64,000 nucleotides of DNA from Sporosarcina psychrophila (GCF_001590685.1 NZ_CP014616.1:729501-793500); one strand, 5' to 3'; positions 42,846 to 52,082 are shown, counted from the first letter of the stretch. Numbers and translations: made by a program. The notes: a model not told the origin generated them from the sequence alone.

Positions 42846-42925
42846 GTTGAACGAGTGGATACCTATATAAACGGAGCGAAGGCGCCTTACAAGGGGATCT
42901 CTATTCCAATTATATCGTTAGAGAG
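42846..42925 (+). repeat. Dispersed intergenic repeat, family A, copy 5
   Basis: GAACGAGTGGATACCTATAT, AAACGGAGCGAAGGCGCC, then TTACAAGGGGATCTCT. Best preserved in the core shared with copies 1 and 2. Confidence 0.55.
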
Positions 42926-42936
42926 ATATAAATGAA

Positions 42937-44841
42937 TTATTCAATGTGATTCAGCATCCTAAGCCCGTTTAAAATGACAAGGATAGTGCTACCTTCGTGG
43001 CCGATAACGCCAAGCGGCAGATCAACGACTTGCAGGAAGTTTGAAACAATTAACACCAAAATGATTGAAATGGAGAACAAGACATTCTGTTTCACAATCC
43101 GCTGCATTTTACGAGATAACTTGATGGTATAAGAGATACGTCTCAAGTCATTTTGCATTAGAACGATATCGGCTGTTTCAAGTGCAACATCGGTACCTTC
43201 ACCCATTGCGATACCTGATGTTGCGGTAGCAAGTGCAGGTGCATCATTGATCCCGTCACCGACCATACCTACGTTTTTGTAGTCGATCAGGAGGCGTTTC
43301 AAATGATTGACTTTCATTTCCGGCAGACATTCTGCAACGTATGAATCGAGTCCGGCCTGTTTCGCAATAGCGGCAGCAGTTTTTTCATTATCACCTGTTA
43401 ACATGATTGTTAAAATACCTGATTTTTTCAATTGTGTGATGGCCTCGATGGCCTCGGGGCGCAACGAATCTCTTAGTGCTGCCGCAGCGATAATACCTTT
43501 AGCATCTTTCATGAAGATAATTGTTTTACCTTCATCGGCAAGAGAGAGGGCGACGCCTTGCTGAAATTCCTCTGTCAATTCTTTGCCGACAAAACGTGGA
43601 TTTCCAACGAGAAATTCTTGTGTATCAATAATTGCCCGGATACCGTGGCCAGGTACATCTTTAATGTGAAGATTTCGGTCCAAGGTTATTCCTTTATTGA
43701 CCGCATATTTTGTAATCGCGACAGCAAGTGGATGATTCGATTGGGATTCAATACTTGCAAGCATCGTTAGTGTTGCATCTGGATCTGCGCCATCACGTAC
43801 ATAGAAGTCTGTGACAATTGGTTTACCGTTCGTTAAAGTACCGGTTTTATCAAAAGCAATCGCTTTAAGTGAACCCAAATGCTCTAGATGGACACCACCT
43901 TTGAATAGAACGCCTTTCTTTGCTCCGTTAGAGACCGCGGCAAGTGTCGCTGGCATAATAGATGCGACTAGCGCACACGGAGATGCAACGACGAGCAGGA
44001 CGATTGCCCGATAGAGCGTAGTCATCCAATCCCATCCAAACAAATAATGAGGCACAACCATCATGATTAGTACCATGATGATAACGGCTTTTACATACGT
44101 TCCTTCAAATCGTTCTATAAATTGCTGTGAAGGTGATTTCTCGCTTTGGGCACTTTGAACAAGTGTAATGATTTTTTGGAAAAGTGTTTCAGAACTAGGC
44201 TTTGTCATTTTTATTTGGATAGCACCGCTTAAATTGACTGTACCGGCGAATAGTTCGTCGCCGATTTCTTTTGTGACGGGAATGGATTCTCCATTAACGG
44301 CAGACATATCGATGGAAGAAACACCAAAAGTGATATTCCCGTCGACCGGAACCCTTTCACCTGGTTTGACGAGTAGAATGGATCCGACCATTAGGGAAGA
44401 GGTCGCCACTTTAATAGCAGTACCATCTTCTTGAAGGAGCCACGCCTCTTCAGGCTGTAATTCCATAAGTGCGGAGATTTCCTTATGGCTTTTATTTAGC
44501 GTGTAGCTTTCAAGCGCACCACTGAGTGCAAAGATGAAAATAAGGACCGCTCCCTCCGCCCAGTATCCAATAAATGCAGCACCGATTGCTGCGAACACCA
44601 TTAGCATCTCGACATTCAGTTCCTTGTCATTAATCGTATCTTCAATACCTTCCTTCGCTTTGGCGAATCCACCTATAATAAAGGCGGTGATATAGAGGGG
44701 GACAGAAAGGGTTTCCAATCCGTACTTACCACTTATCCAAGCTGTAAGAATTAGTGCACCTGATAGAATCGCAGCAATCAATTCAAGATGTGCTGGCCAT
44801 GTTATAGCTTCTTTTGGCTGTTGTTCAGTGAGAGTAGTCAC
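42937..44841 (-). CDS. pfeT: P1B-4-type metal-exporting ATPase (PfeT/ZosA-like)
   Basis: A 634-residue heavy-metal P-type ATPase without N-terminal metal-binding domains. Seen: phosphorylation site AFDKTGTLTNG, SNHPLA, VGDGINDAPALA, and the membrane metal site VVASPCALVASIMPATL, where SPC replaces the CPC of Zn/Cd and Cu pumps. The last helix pair carries VIGHEGSTILVILNGLRML. SPC plus HEG-x-T marks the P1B-4 group, which includes B. subtilis PfeT (formerly ZosA/YkvW), a ferrous-iron exporter under PerR and Fur. Fur-like boxes upstream support iron export here. The start is GTG, with AGGAGG 8 bases upstream. Confidence 0.85.
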   Translation of the reverse strand: MTTLTEQQPKEAITWPAHLELIAAILSGALILTAWISGKYGLETLSVPLYITAFIIGGFAKAKEGIEDTINDKELNVEMLMVFAAIGAAFIGYWAEGAVLIFIFALSGALESYTLNKSHKEISALMELQPEEAWLLQEDGTAIKVATSSLMVGSILLVKPGERVPVDGNITFGVSSIDMSAVNGESIPVTKEIGDELFAGTVNLSGAIQIKMTKPSSETLFQKIITLVQSAQSEKSPSQQFIERFEGTYVKAVIIMVLIMMVVPHYLFGWDWMTTLYRAIVLLVVASPCALVASIMPATLAAVSNGAKKGVLFKGGVHLEHLGSLKAIAFDKTGTLTNGKPIVTDFYVRDGADPDATLTMLASIESQSNHPLAVAITKYAVNKGITLDRNLHIKDVPGHGIRAIIDTQEFLVGNPRFVGKELTEEFQQGVALSLADEGKTIIFMKDAKGIIAAAALRDSLRPEAIEAITQLKKSGILTIMLTGDNEKTAAAIAKQAGLDSYVAECLPEMKVNHLKRLLIDYKNVGMVGDGINDAPALATATSGIAMGEGTDVALETADIVLMQNDLRRISYTIKLSRKMQRIVKQNVLFSISIILVLIVSNFLQVVDLPLGVIGHEGSTILVILNGLRMLNHIE

Positions 44842-44858
44842 AGTTATTACCTCCTAAT

Positions 44859-44972
44859 TGATAATGATAGTCAATTTCAAATGGCTCATTAAAGTATGAA
44901 AGTCGGTTCCCATTGATGGGAACCGACTAATGTTTATAGATGATAATTGATATCAGTTGATAATTATTATTG
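44859..44972 (-). promoter_or_regulatory. Cluster of Fur-like boxes and a hairpin upstream of the metal ATPase
   Basis: Three sequences each match the 15-base Fur core TGATAATNATTATCA at 12 or 13 defined positions: TGATAATGATAGTCA (44859-44873), TGATAATTGATATCA (44941-44955) and TGATAATTATTATTG (44958-44972). Between them is a perfect 12-bp hairpin, AGTCGGTTCCCA with its complement (44901-44928). The first box lies within 9 bases of the ribosome-binding site. Confidence 0.65.
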
Positions 44973-45186
44973 TTGATAAACATAGTATATCCAACTGGAA
45001 AAGAAATAGATACTATTTTGTATTGGAGGTTGGGATGAGGGAGTTAGTAGTTAGTGAGGCTTACCGCAGATTATTCTAGTTCTGTCGTCCAGTTCAGTGG
45101 ATTGTTCATAGAGTTTTTAGACTGTCGTATAGATTTCCGCAAGTTCGCTCTACTTCACGGACTATTAACCAACGTCTAATTAAAAA
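44973..45186. other. Intergenic region
   Basis: No gene is seen. A 14-codon frame after TTGGAGG (45015) is too short to support. The promoter of the metal ATPase is expected near the Fur-like boxes. Confidence 0.4.
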
Positions 45187-45228
45187 AAGGCATCTTATGC
45201 CGGGATTACTCCGACATTAAGATGCCTT
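45187..45228 (-). terminator. Intrinsic terminator of the fumarase gene
   Basis: AAGGCATCTTA pairs with TAAGATGCCTT, with a second small stem in the loop; T residues follow on the minus strand. Confidence 0.8.
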
Positions 45229-45234
45229 ACTCAA

Positions 45235-46776
45235 TTAGCTAAAAACTTTTTCTTTAAACTGAGACAGTTTTTCAAGCGAAGACTTGTCGACATCAGCATG
45301 CAAGCTGTTGCCGTGCGAGTCCATAGTCACAACTGCGGTGAAATCTTTAACGCGCAGATGCCACATTGCTTCAGGAATACCGAATTGAAGAAGGTCGACA
45401 CCCTCGACTGCTTTAATACAGTCGGCATAATATTGCGCAGCACCACCAATTGCATTTAAGTAGACGCCGCCATGTTCTTCTAAAGCCGCCAACGTTTTCG
45501 GACCCATACCGCCTTTACCGATAACAGCACGCACTCCGAATTTTTTCATGATGTCGCCTTGATATGGTTCTTCACGGGCTGATGTTGTGGGTCCCGCAGC
45601 TTTGATTTCATAACTGCCATCTTCATTTTTCATCACAACCGGGCCACAATGATAAATGATTTGTCCATCAAGATCGATAGGTGAGTCATTTTCTGATAAG
45701 TATTTATGGATCGCATCACGACCTGTATACATCATTCCGCTGATTTTAACAACATCGCCGACATTTAAATCACGGATCTGTTCTTCTGAAATTGGGGCCA
45801 TGAGCTCGACAGTACGTGCAGTTTGTTTCGCTTCATCTTGATTATTATCATCTTGTGCGAAAGCAATTTTTTCTCCATCATTGTAATGCCAGTTCGTAAT
45901 ATTACCAGATCCAGCATCGATATCCACAGCCATTCGGCGGTATGCCCAACAGTTATATGCTACAGAAACATAGAAGCTTGCAGGGATCCGGTGCATGACG
46001 CCAATTTTACAACCGAGGAGGGTAACCTCGCCACCGAAGCCCATTGTACCGATGCCGAGTTTGTTTGCTGATTCCAGGACATATTCTTCAAGGTCAGCAA
46101 GTTTCGGATTCGGATTTAGGTCGTCTACTTCGCGGAAAAGTTGGTCTTTCGCAAGTTCGTAGCCCGAAGCGCGGTCTCCGCCGATTCCGACGCCAATGAA
46201 ACCCGCAGAACACCCTTGCCCTTGGGCTTGATAAACAGAGTGTAAAATACATTTACGGATGCCATCAAGATCGCGTCCAGCACGACCAAGTCCGTCGAGT
46301 TCTGCAGGTAGGCTATATTGAATGTTTTTATTCTCACAGCCGCCGCCTTTTAGAATCAGTTTCACTTCGATATGATCTTGTTCCCATTGTTCAAATTTCA
46401 CAACGGGGACACCTGTACCAAGATTATCTCCGCTATTATCACCCGTCAGTGAGTCGACAGAGTTTGGACGGAGTTTAGTGTCTTTTGTGGCTTGTACAAT
46501 TGCGCGCTTAACAGCGGCCTTGATTTCAATTTGGTTGACTCCGACTGGTGTTTTGATTTTAAATGTTGGCATGCCGGTATCCTGGCAGATTGGCGACATT
46601 TTTTCATCAGCCATATTGATGTTTTTTGTAATCGTCTCAAGACTCATTGCTGCTCGTGTACCGGCATCTTCTAGCTCTTTTGCTGCAAGGATTTTTCGAC
46701 GCACATCTTTTGGAAGATTCGTGGAAGTTTCGCAGATGAGATCATACATGCTTTTTTCAAGTTGTTCTATGTACAT
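45235..46776 (-). CDS. fumA: Class I fumarate hydratase (iron-sulfur type)
   Basis: A 513-residue TCA-cycle enzyme with the alpha and beta domains fused in one chain. [4Fe-4S] cysteines are visible in CQDTGMPTFKI, KGGGCENK and LLGCKIGVMHR, and the beta domain has GPTTSAREEPYQGD and IGKGGMGPKT. Oxygen-sensitive, in contrast to the class II FumC of B. subtilis. It is intact. A small SE1561-type gene lies upstream in the same direction. Confidence 0.93.
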   Translation of the reverse strand: MYIEQLEKSMYDLICETSTNLPKDVRRKILAAKELEDAGTRAAMSLETITKNINMADEKMSPICQDTGMPTFKIKTPVGVNQIEIKAAVKRAIVQATKDTKLRPNSVDSLTGDNSGDNLGTGVPVVKFEQWEQDHIEVKLILKGGGCENKNIQYSLPAELDGLGRAGRDLDGIRKCILHSVYQAQGQGCSAGFIGVGIGGDRASGYELAKDQLFREVDDLNPNPKLADLEEYVLESANKLGIGTMGFGGEVTLLGCKIGVMHRIPASFYVSVAYNCWAYRRMAVDIDAGSGNITNWHYNDGEKIAFAQDDNNQDEAKQTARTVELMAPISEEQIRDLNVGDVVKISGMMYTGRDAIHKYLSENDSPIDLDGQIIYHCGPVVMKNEDGSYEIKAAGPTTSAREEPYQGDIMKKFGVRAVIGKGGMGPKTLAALEEHGGVYLNAIGGAAQYYADCIKAVEGVDLLQFGIPEAMWHLRVKDFTAVVTMDSHGNSLHADVDKSSLEKLSQFKEKVFS

Positions 46777-46805
46777 TCTCGATTTCCCCCTGTAGTTATA
46801 GCCTG

Positions 46806-46982
46806 TTACTTATCTAATTTGATTTTTTCCATCTGTTCTTCAAGGTCGTCTAGCAAACTTATTAGCTGATCGATTTCCTGAAGGTCAGCTGTTTCTGGTT
46901 CAATTGTATCCAGCGTTTCAAGAAATTGATGAAGCCTAGTTTTTAATCCTTCAACATGTCCGTTATTTTGTGCTTTGTCCAA
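46806..46982 (-). CDS. SE1561 family small protein
   Basis: A 58-residue acidic helical protein, with GLKTRLHQFLETLDTIEPET (about residues 12-31) and DLQEIDQLISLLDDLEEQ matching the SE1561 family of Bacillales. Function unknown. TTG 46982 is chosen, with AGAGGTG 6 bases upstream. It lies 29 bases before fumA and could be cotranscribed. Confidence 0.75.
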   Translation of the reverse strand: MDKAQNNGHVEGLKTRLHQFLETLDTIEPETADLQEIDQLISLLDDLEEQMEKIKLDK

Positions 46983-47089
46983 TCCGTACACCTCTTTTCA
47001 TTAGTATAATCGTAAACGAAAAAACGGAATTTATCAATGAAGGGGAATAGAACCTTTTCAAGTAGTTGAATATTCCTTTTAACATAATC

Positions 47090-47118
47090 TTTACAATACA
47101 TAATCTATGTGCTATGAT
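47090..47118 (+). promoter_or_regulatory. Sigma-A-like promoter of an uncharacterised transcript
   Basis: TTTACA and TATGAT are separated by 17 bases. A strong terminator about 345 bases downstream marks the other end of a putative transcript. Confidence 0.5.
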
Positions 47119-47124
47119 TCATTT

Positions 47125-47517
47125 AATCAAACGAAAGGGAGGATGACGGTAAGGGTAAACACAACGGAAACCAAGGAGGTTGAGAACTTTAATTAAAAAA
47201 AAGAAAGCTCAACAATGTAGGTATCGTTATACCCAAATTTAGTCCTGTGGAGGTGGAGTCTCAAAAAAATACAGACAGCGTTAGTGATTGCTTGAATGTA
47301 AATGTGAGAAGTAAACATAAAATTATAGAAAGGTAGCGAGAACAGGTTAAAGACGAAGTGAAAGAATTTAAGAAGGAGGGGATTCGTAAGTGTCCGCTGG
47401 CAGTGTGCCAGGAGACTAATACGACTTATGCAGATGGAAAGTGAAGGTTCAATTCATACGTAAAGGCTCAGCCGTAATCTGACAAACAGATATGGACTGG
47501 GCCTTTATATTTTTTTG
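47125..47517 (+). ncRNA. Candidate structured RNA or decayed gene, about 390 bases
   Basis: Bounded by a promoter and a terminator, with no intact gene. Possible stems include GTTGAG/CTCAAC (about 47178-47212), GGTAT/ATACC, CTGGCA-GTG-TGCCAG (47398-47412) and CGTAAGT/ACTTATG enclosing it. Alternatively, one frame (47193-47444) stays open for 83 codons except for a TAG at 47334-47336, giving protein-like text (GIVIPKFSPVEVESQ; FKKEGIRKCPLAVCQETNTT). It has no start codon in frame. I cannot decide between the two; no known riboswitch class is recognised. Confidence 0.35.
47462..47517 (+). terminator. Strong intrinsic terminator
   Basis: AAAGGCTCAG and CCGTAATCTG pair with CAGATATGGA and CTGGGCCTTT, followed by TATATTTTTTT. 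Confidence 0.8.
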
Positions 47518-47580
47518 CGTAATCACCGTTTTCATGTGCTAAAATTATACAATGATCTTTAAAGCAGGGAGCGGTTATTC

Positions 47581-48759
47581 ATGGATACTTTTTCACAACA
47601 AGAGAAGCGCCGTTTTTGGATACTTGTTATTATTGTCTCGATTTCTGGATTTTCACAAGGCATGCTGTTGCCGCTTATTTCGGCCATCTTCGAAAAGGAT
47701 GGCATTTCGAGTTCAATGAATGGTTTGAATGCTACGGGTTTATACATAGGAACGTTACTTGTTTCACCGTTTATGGAGGCGCCGCTCCGGCGTTTTGGCT
47801 ATAAGCCAATTATTGTTGGGGGCGGGATGCTTGTTTTTATATCGTTACTGCTGTTCCCATTATGGAAAAGCGTCGTGTTTTGGTACGTACTTAGGTTGTT
47901 TATTGGCATCGGGGACCATGCACTTCATTTTTCAACTCAAACATGGATTACTAGTTTTTCACCGCAACAAAGATTGGGTCGCAATATTGCGATTTATGGT
48001 TTGTCATTCGGCGTCGGATTTGCGGCGGGTCCCTTATTCGCGCCACTTGTCAATGTGTTTGAAGGCTTACCGTTCATTGTATCGGGATTACTGTGCATGC
48101 TTGCATGGTCGCTAGTCTTCATGCTGAAAAATGACTTCCCGGATATTATGAAAGGAAAGTCCGATAATGAACGACTTTCCGCACGTTTTAAAGGAACGAT
48201 GGCTGTTGCTTGGCTTGCTTTTCTAGGGCCATTTGGATACGGTTTTCTTGAGTCAACACTTAACGCGATGTATCCGGTATATGCGCTCAGAAATGGCATT
48301 GAATTTACATCTGTAACAATTATTCTAGCCACATTTTCTGTAGGAGGGATTATTTCTCAGTTACCTCTTGGTATGCTATCCGATAAGATAGGAAGAAGAC
48401 CTGTCTTTCTTGCTGCACTCGGAGGTGGATCAATCTCGTTTTTCATCGCAAGTACTATGGAAACATCTATAACTGCTGTTATAGTTATGTTTTTCGTTGC
48501 TGGACTTTTTTCAGGTTCTATTTTTTCACTTGGTATTTCGTACATGTCCGATTTGACACCGAAGCACCTGTTACCGACGGGGAACTTGTTATGCGGAATT
48601 TTCTTTAGCTTAGGCAGTTTGACAGGTCCATTTCTGGGTGGTCTCTTCCTAGAGTTTGATGCCGGGTTTAGTTTCCTACTGCTGATTTCATTGTTTTTGG
48701 CTGTGTTGTTCGTTGTTTCTTTTATTGGGAAACTGAAGCAACGCCCGATTGCAGCATAA
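47581..48759 (+). CDS. MFS transporter (YfkF-like)
   Basis: A 392-residue major facilitator protein with 12 helices. The loop 2-3 region is RRFGYKPIIVGGGM, the second-half signature GMLSDKIGRRPVFLAALGGG. Position next to yfk-type genes and sequence fit B. subtilis YfkF, a putative exporter of unknown substrate. GGGAGCGG precedes the ATG. A terminator (48761-48789) follows. Confidence 0.85.
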   Translation: MDTFSQQEKRRFWILVIIVSISGFSQGMLLPLISAIFEKDGISSSMNGLNATGLYIGTLLVSPFMEAPLRRFGYKPIIVGGGMLVFISLLLFPLWKSVVFWYVLRLFIGIGDHALHFSTQTWITSFSPQQRLGRNIAIYGLSFGVGFAAGPLFAPLVNVFEGLPFIVSGLLCMLAWSLVFMLKNDFPDIMKGKSDNERLSARFKGTMAVAWLAFLGPFGYGFLESTLNAMYPVYALRNGIEFTSVTIILATFSVGGIISQLPLGMLSDKIGRRPVFLAALGGGSISFFIASTMETSITAVIVMFFVAGLFSGSIFSLGISYMSDLTPKHLLPTGNLLCGIFFSLGSLTGPFLGGLFLEFDAGFSFLLLISLFLAVLFVVSFIGKLKQRPIAA

Positions 48760-48760
48760 G

Positions 48761-48789
48761 AAAAAGCGTCCAATAATGGACGCTTTTTC
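48761..48789. terminator. Terminator after the MFS gene
   Basis: AAAAAGCGTCCA pairs with TGGACGCTTTTT. The next 100 bases carry two short AGGCGC...GCGCTTTT fragments related to the end of family C repeats. Confidence 0.8.
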
Positions 48790-48892
48790 TAAGCTTAGGA
48801 AACTATAAAATCACGTACTGTGGATAAGCTGCGTTCCTTAACAGGCGCTTGCGCTTTTGTTCTTGTCTAGCAGGCGCCTTACGCATTTCGTA

Positions 48893-49699
48893 TTACCTCA
48901 AAATCGAGTTGACGTTTTCGTATTCCAAAACAAGATCGTCAAGCGTTTGGAAAGTATAACCTGCTTTCTTGGCGTCTTGGATAAAGGAAGGTAAAGCTTG
49001 TGCGTTATCAGGCGAAACTGTGTGCATTAGAATGACGGCGCCGGGATGTAGCTGTTTCATTAGTTCACCATAAGCAAAGTCACGACCTTTGGGTTTATCG
49101 GCGTACCAGTCAATGAATGCGACTGACCAGAAAATATGCCTGTATCCGAGTTCGTTGCCTTTGGCGAGGACTTTGTCATTGAATACGCCTTCAGGAGGCC
49201 TAGTGTAGTATGTCCGTTCGAGTCCGGTTACTTCATTCAACAGCTTGTCGAATTTAGTCCATTCTTCTTCCATTCTCTGTTCGGATAGATTGGCCAAGTT
49301 CGGGTGTCCATACGTATGGTTGCCGATTCCATGGCCTTCCGCAATCATCCGTTTGACGAGGGGGAGAGCACTTTTTAAGTAATGTCCCGTGAGAAAGAAT
49401 GTCGCCGGAGCGTCCTCTTTTTTCAATGTATCTAAAATACTTTCCGTATAGCCGTTTTCATAGCCGTTATCGAACGTCAAATAGACAATTTTTTCGTCAG
49501 GCTTTCCTTTATAAATGGCCCCATGTTTATCGAGCATTGAATCAAGTGCAGCGCCAGCACTAGGCTGGATCCCCCCTGTAGCTTTCTTGAAGCCCCAATG
49601 AAATTCATCTGCCTTAGCTGAAAATGGATTAAAAACAAATCCTACCATTACAATGAAAGTTGCTAATAAAATACCTGGTCCATGTTTTTTTATCATCAA
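48893..49699 (-). CDS. pdaA: Delta-lactam-forming peptidoglycan deacetylase PdaA
   Basis: A 268-residue secreted or membrane-anchored NodB-type deacetylase needed for muramic delta-lactam in spore cortex. N-terminal hydrophobic segment about residues 10-26. Catalytic Asp in YLTFDNGYENGYT (about 73-85), metal His pair in GNHTYGHPNL, TRPPEGVFN, and LMHTVS with the late catalytic His. FHWGFKKATGG at the mature N-terminus is typical of PdaA. A sigma-G-type promoter precedes it. Confidence 0.93.
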   Translation of the reverse strand: MMIKKHGPGILLATFIVMVGFVFNPFSAKADEFHWGFKKATGGIQPSAGAALDSMLDKHGAIYKGKPDEKIVYLTFDNGYENGYTESILDTLKKEDAPATFFLTGHYLKSALPLVKRMIAEGHGIGNHTYGHPNLANLSEQRMEEEWTKFDKLLNEVTGLERTYYTRPPEGVFNDKVLAKGNELGYRHIFWSVAFIDWYADKPKGRDFAYGELMKQLHPGAVILMHTVSPDNAQALPSFIQDAKKAGYTFQTLDDLVLEYENVNSILR

Positions 49700-49721
49700 A
49701 AACGCACCTTTCCTTTTAGGG

Positions 49722-49751
49722 TAGGATGCGCAGATGAAGCCGAACTATACG
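49722..49751 (-). promoter_or_regulatory. pdaA: Sigma-G promoter of pdaA
   Basis: On the minus strand CGTATA, 17 bases, CATCCTA: close to the sigma-G pattern TGNATA / CATNCTA. Forespore control agrees with pdaA of B. subtilis. The -35 overlaps the end of the upstream gene. Confidence 0.65.
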
Positions 49752-50653
49752 TCTTTATTGTACAAATCATTTAGTGCAGACTCTAGCGTCGGAAAATGAA
49801 ATTTAAAACCGTTGTTCAGTAGTTTTTCGGGTAAGACATGCTGACCTTCTAGAACGAGTGCGCTTTTTTTACCAAGCACTATTTTCATTATGAATGAAGG
49901 AACTGGTATCCAGTGTGGTCTATGTAACACTGAACCGATTGTTTTACCGAAGTACTTCATTCGTTTGGGAAAGGGTGATGTGACGTTTACGGGTCCGTAA
50001 ACTTGTGGATTGCTGAGTGTAAAAGCAATTGCATGTGCGACATCTTCTATATGCACCCAAGATACCCACTGATTGCCCGTGCCGACTGGTCCGCCCGAAA
50101 ATAATTTGTACGGCAGTACCATAAGTGGCAATGCTCCGCCGTCTATTCCGAGTATGACCCCGAATCTCATAAATACGACGCGTATACCCTCAGATTCGAC
50201 TGATACTGCTTTCTTTTCCCAGTCTGTTACAGTCTGACCGAGAAAGTCGTCCGCATAATCGAGTGATTCTTCCGTGTAAACATTATCTTCCGATGCGGGA
50301 TAAATGCCAATTGCGCTAGCGTTTACAAGTACAGCCGGTTTTGTTTGCAAAGCGGAGATGATTCGCAGTAATTCATCGGTTGCTTCCATTCGACTTGCAT
50401 AGATTTGTTTGCGATGTTCAGCGGTCCAACGCCCCTCGTTGATGGATACGCCGGCAAGGTTGACGAAGGCATCAGCTGAAATAATTTCATTTTCCGGATA
50501 GGTATCTTCCTGAAGCCATTTAACGTATTTTATATTGCCATCAATCTTACTATCTTTTCTGGATAAAATGATGATTTCATGGCCTTCAATCAATAAAGTA
50601 TCCGTTAATTTCTGTCCGACAAAACCTGATCCACCTGCAATGACGATTTTCAT
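49745..50653 (-). CDS. yfhF: TIGR01777-family NAD(P)-binding epimerase (YfhF-like)
   Basis: A 302-residue extended SDR of the TIGR01777 family: MKIVIAGGSGFVGQKLTD, VNLAGVSINEGRWTAEHRKQ, NASAIGIYP and the C-terminal HPLPEKLL-like VLPEKLLNNGFKFHFPTLES (about residues 275-294). The catalytic Tyr-x3-K is not typical. Function unknown. Divergent from recX, as in B. subtilis. Confidence 0.88.
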   Translation of the reverse strand: MKIVIAGGSGFVGQKLTDTLLIEGHEIIILSRKDSKIDGNIKYVKWLQEDTYPENEIISADAFVNLAGVSINEGRWTAEHRKQIYASRMEATDELLRIISALQTKPAVLVNASAIGIYPASEDNVYTEESLDYADDFLGQTVTDWEKKAVSVESEGIRVVFMRFGVILGIDGGALPLMVLPYKLFSGGPVGTGNQWVSWVHIEDVAHAIAFTLSNPQVYGPVNVTSPFPKRMKYFGKTIGSVLHRPHWIPVPSFIMKIVLGKKSALVLEGQHVLPEKLLNNGFKFHFPTLESALNDLYNKDV

Positions 50654-50761
50654 TTTCCGACACCCCCATTAGGATTCTATACCCTATATTGAAACCAATT
50701 AAGCTGAAGCACAAGGACGGAACATGTATACTAAAAAGAAAGCAAGGGAGGCGTGTTAAAA

Positions 50762-51574
50762 GTGCCTGTTATTACTAAAATATCACAACAGAAAAAAGAT
50801 CTCGAACGATACAATATTTTCCTAGATGAAAAGTATGCATATAGTGTCCACGAATCGGTGCTTGTCAAATTCGGTTTAACGAAAGGGATGGCCCTTGAAG
50901 ACTGGTCGATTGACGAGATGGTCTATGAAGATGAGATCCGGAAAGCATTCAACCGAGCACTCCATTATCTTGGATTCAGAATGCGCAGTGAGTTTGAAGT
51001 GAAGAAAAAACTTTTGGAATTGGGATATGGGGAAGCAATTGTACTAGAAGCACTCGTGAAGTTGAAAAGCCTTGGGTTTCTAAATGATGAAACCTATTCA
51101 GATGCACTTCTTCAAACACGGAAAGATTCATCTGGTCAAGGTCCCAAAGCAATTCAGCAAGAGATGCATAAAAGAGGGATAGGGAAGGAATTACAGATTA
51201 AAGTGCTTGAATCTTATTCGGAAGATGAACAGCTTAAAATCGCAACGAAACTTGCAGAGAAGACAGCGAATTCAAACCGCTCTGTAGCCCCAGCTCAATT
51301 AAAACAAAAAATCCAAAATGCATTGCTTCGAAAAGGGTATTCCTTCGACCTTATTAAACAAGCACTTGCGAATATTAATTTTGAGCGCGAAGAAGATGAA
51401 TGGACATCCATCGCCGATTCAATAGGAGAGAAAGCATGGCGTCGCTATAGCTCGAAATTTAGTGGACGGACCTTGAACGACAAAGTAAAACAGGCGATGT
51501 ATCAAAAGGGTATCCCGTTTGAGCGAATTGATCATTTCATTGATAAAAAGGAGAATGAAGAAGATGGAGATTGA
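50762..51574 (+). CDS. recX: Recombination regulator RecX
   Basis: A 270-residue modulator of RecA filaments, built of three-helix repeats. Blocks: ITKISQQKKDLERYNIFLDE, ALHYLGFRMRSEFEVKKKL and LKSLGFLNDETYSDALLQTR. GTG 50762 is chosen, as an earlier in-frame GTG (50753) is only one base from the AGGGAGG site. It overlaps yfhH by 11 bases. Confidence 0.9.
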   Translation: MPVITKISQQKKDLERYNIFLDEKYAYSVHESVLVKFGLTKGMALEDWSIDEMVYEDEIRKAFNRALHYLGFRMRSEFEVKKKLLELGYGEAIVLEALVKLKSLGFLNDETYSDALLQTRKDSSGQGPKAIQQEMHKRGIGKELQIKVLESYSEDEQLKIATKLAEKTANSNRSVAPAQLKQKIQNALLRKGYSFDLIKQALANINFEREEDEWTSIADSIGEKAWRRYSSKFSGRTLNDKVKQAMYQKGIPFERIDHFIDKKENEEDGD

Positions 51575-51896
51575 AAAAAAATATAGTGCAATGACAGAAC
51601 ATGAATTACGTACAGAAATCGGAAGACTGCGTGAAAAAGCGCGCAAAGCCGAACAATTGGGCATTCTTAATGAGTATGCGGTGTACCAACGCAAAATGGT
51701 TATGGCACAATCTTATCTAGTTGACCCAAGTACAATTGTGCCTGGTGAAATGTATCGAATTGACGGGGACGAAGGAATGTTTTTTCAAGTCGACTACTTA
51801 AAAGGACGTTTTGCCTGGGGTTACAGACTCGGGGGCGAACGTGCGGATGAGGCGTTGCCGATTGCCATGCTAAAATCAGTAAAAGAAGGTAAATAA
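51564..51896 (+). CDS. yfhH: YfhH family protein (DUF1811)
   Basis: A 110-residue protein; the helical N-terminus KYSAMTEHELRTEIGRLREK and GILNEYAVYQRKMVMAQSYL lead to a small SH3-like beta part (PGEMYRIDGDEGMFFQVDYL). Function unknown. ATG 51564 has AAGGAG 10 bases upstream and overlaps recX, so the two are coupled. Confidence 0.88.
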   Translation: MEIEKKYSAMTEHELRTEIGRLREKARKAEQLGILNEYAVYQRKMVMAQSYLVDPSTIVPGEMYRIDGDEGMFFQVDYLKGRFAWGYRLGGERADEALPIAMLKSVKEGK

Positions 51897-51897
51897 G

Positions 51898-52047
51898 AAA
51901 AGCGAAAGGCGCCGTTTAGCCCCGACAAGTAGGAGGGATGCAGTTCAATCCCTCCCTGCTGGAAGTCTTGATGATAAAGGCGTACTTTGCCTTTTCAGCG
52001 AGACTGAAGCGACTCGAGGGGCTGGCGTCTGGAGTCTAGACATCAAT
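51898..52047 (-). repeat. GC-rich structured repeat, family C, copy 2 (inverted)
   Basis: Reads on the minus strand from GTCTAGACTCCAGACGCCAG and CCCCTCGAGTCGCTTCAGTC to GTCGGGGCTAAACGGCGCCT and TTCGCTTTT. It lies directly behind yfhH. Confidence 0.75.
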
Positions 52048-52082
52048 CCATATAGAGAAACTTGTATTTACTTACCTTCGTC

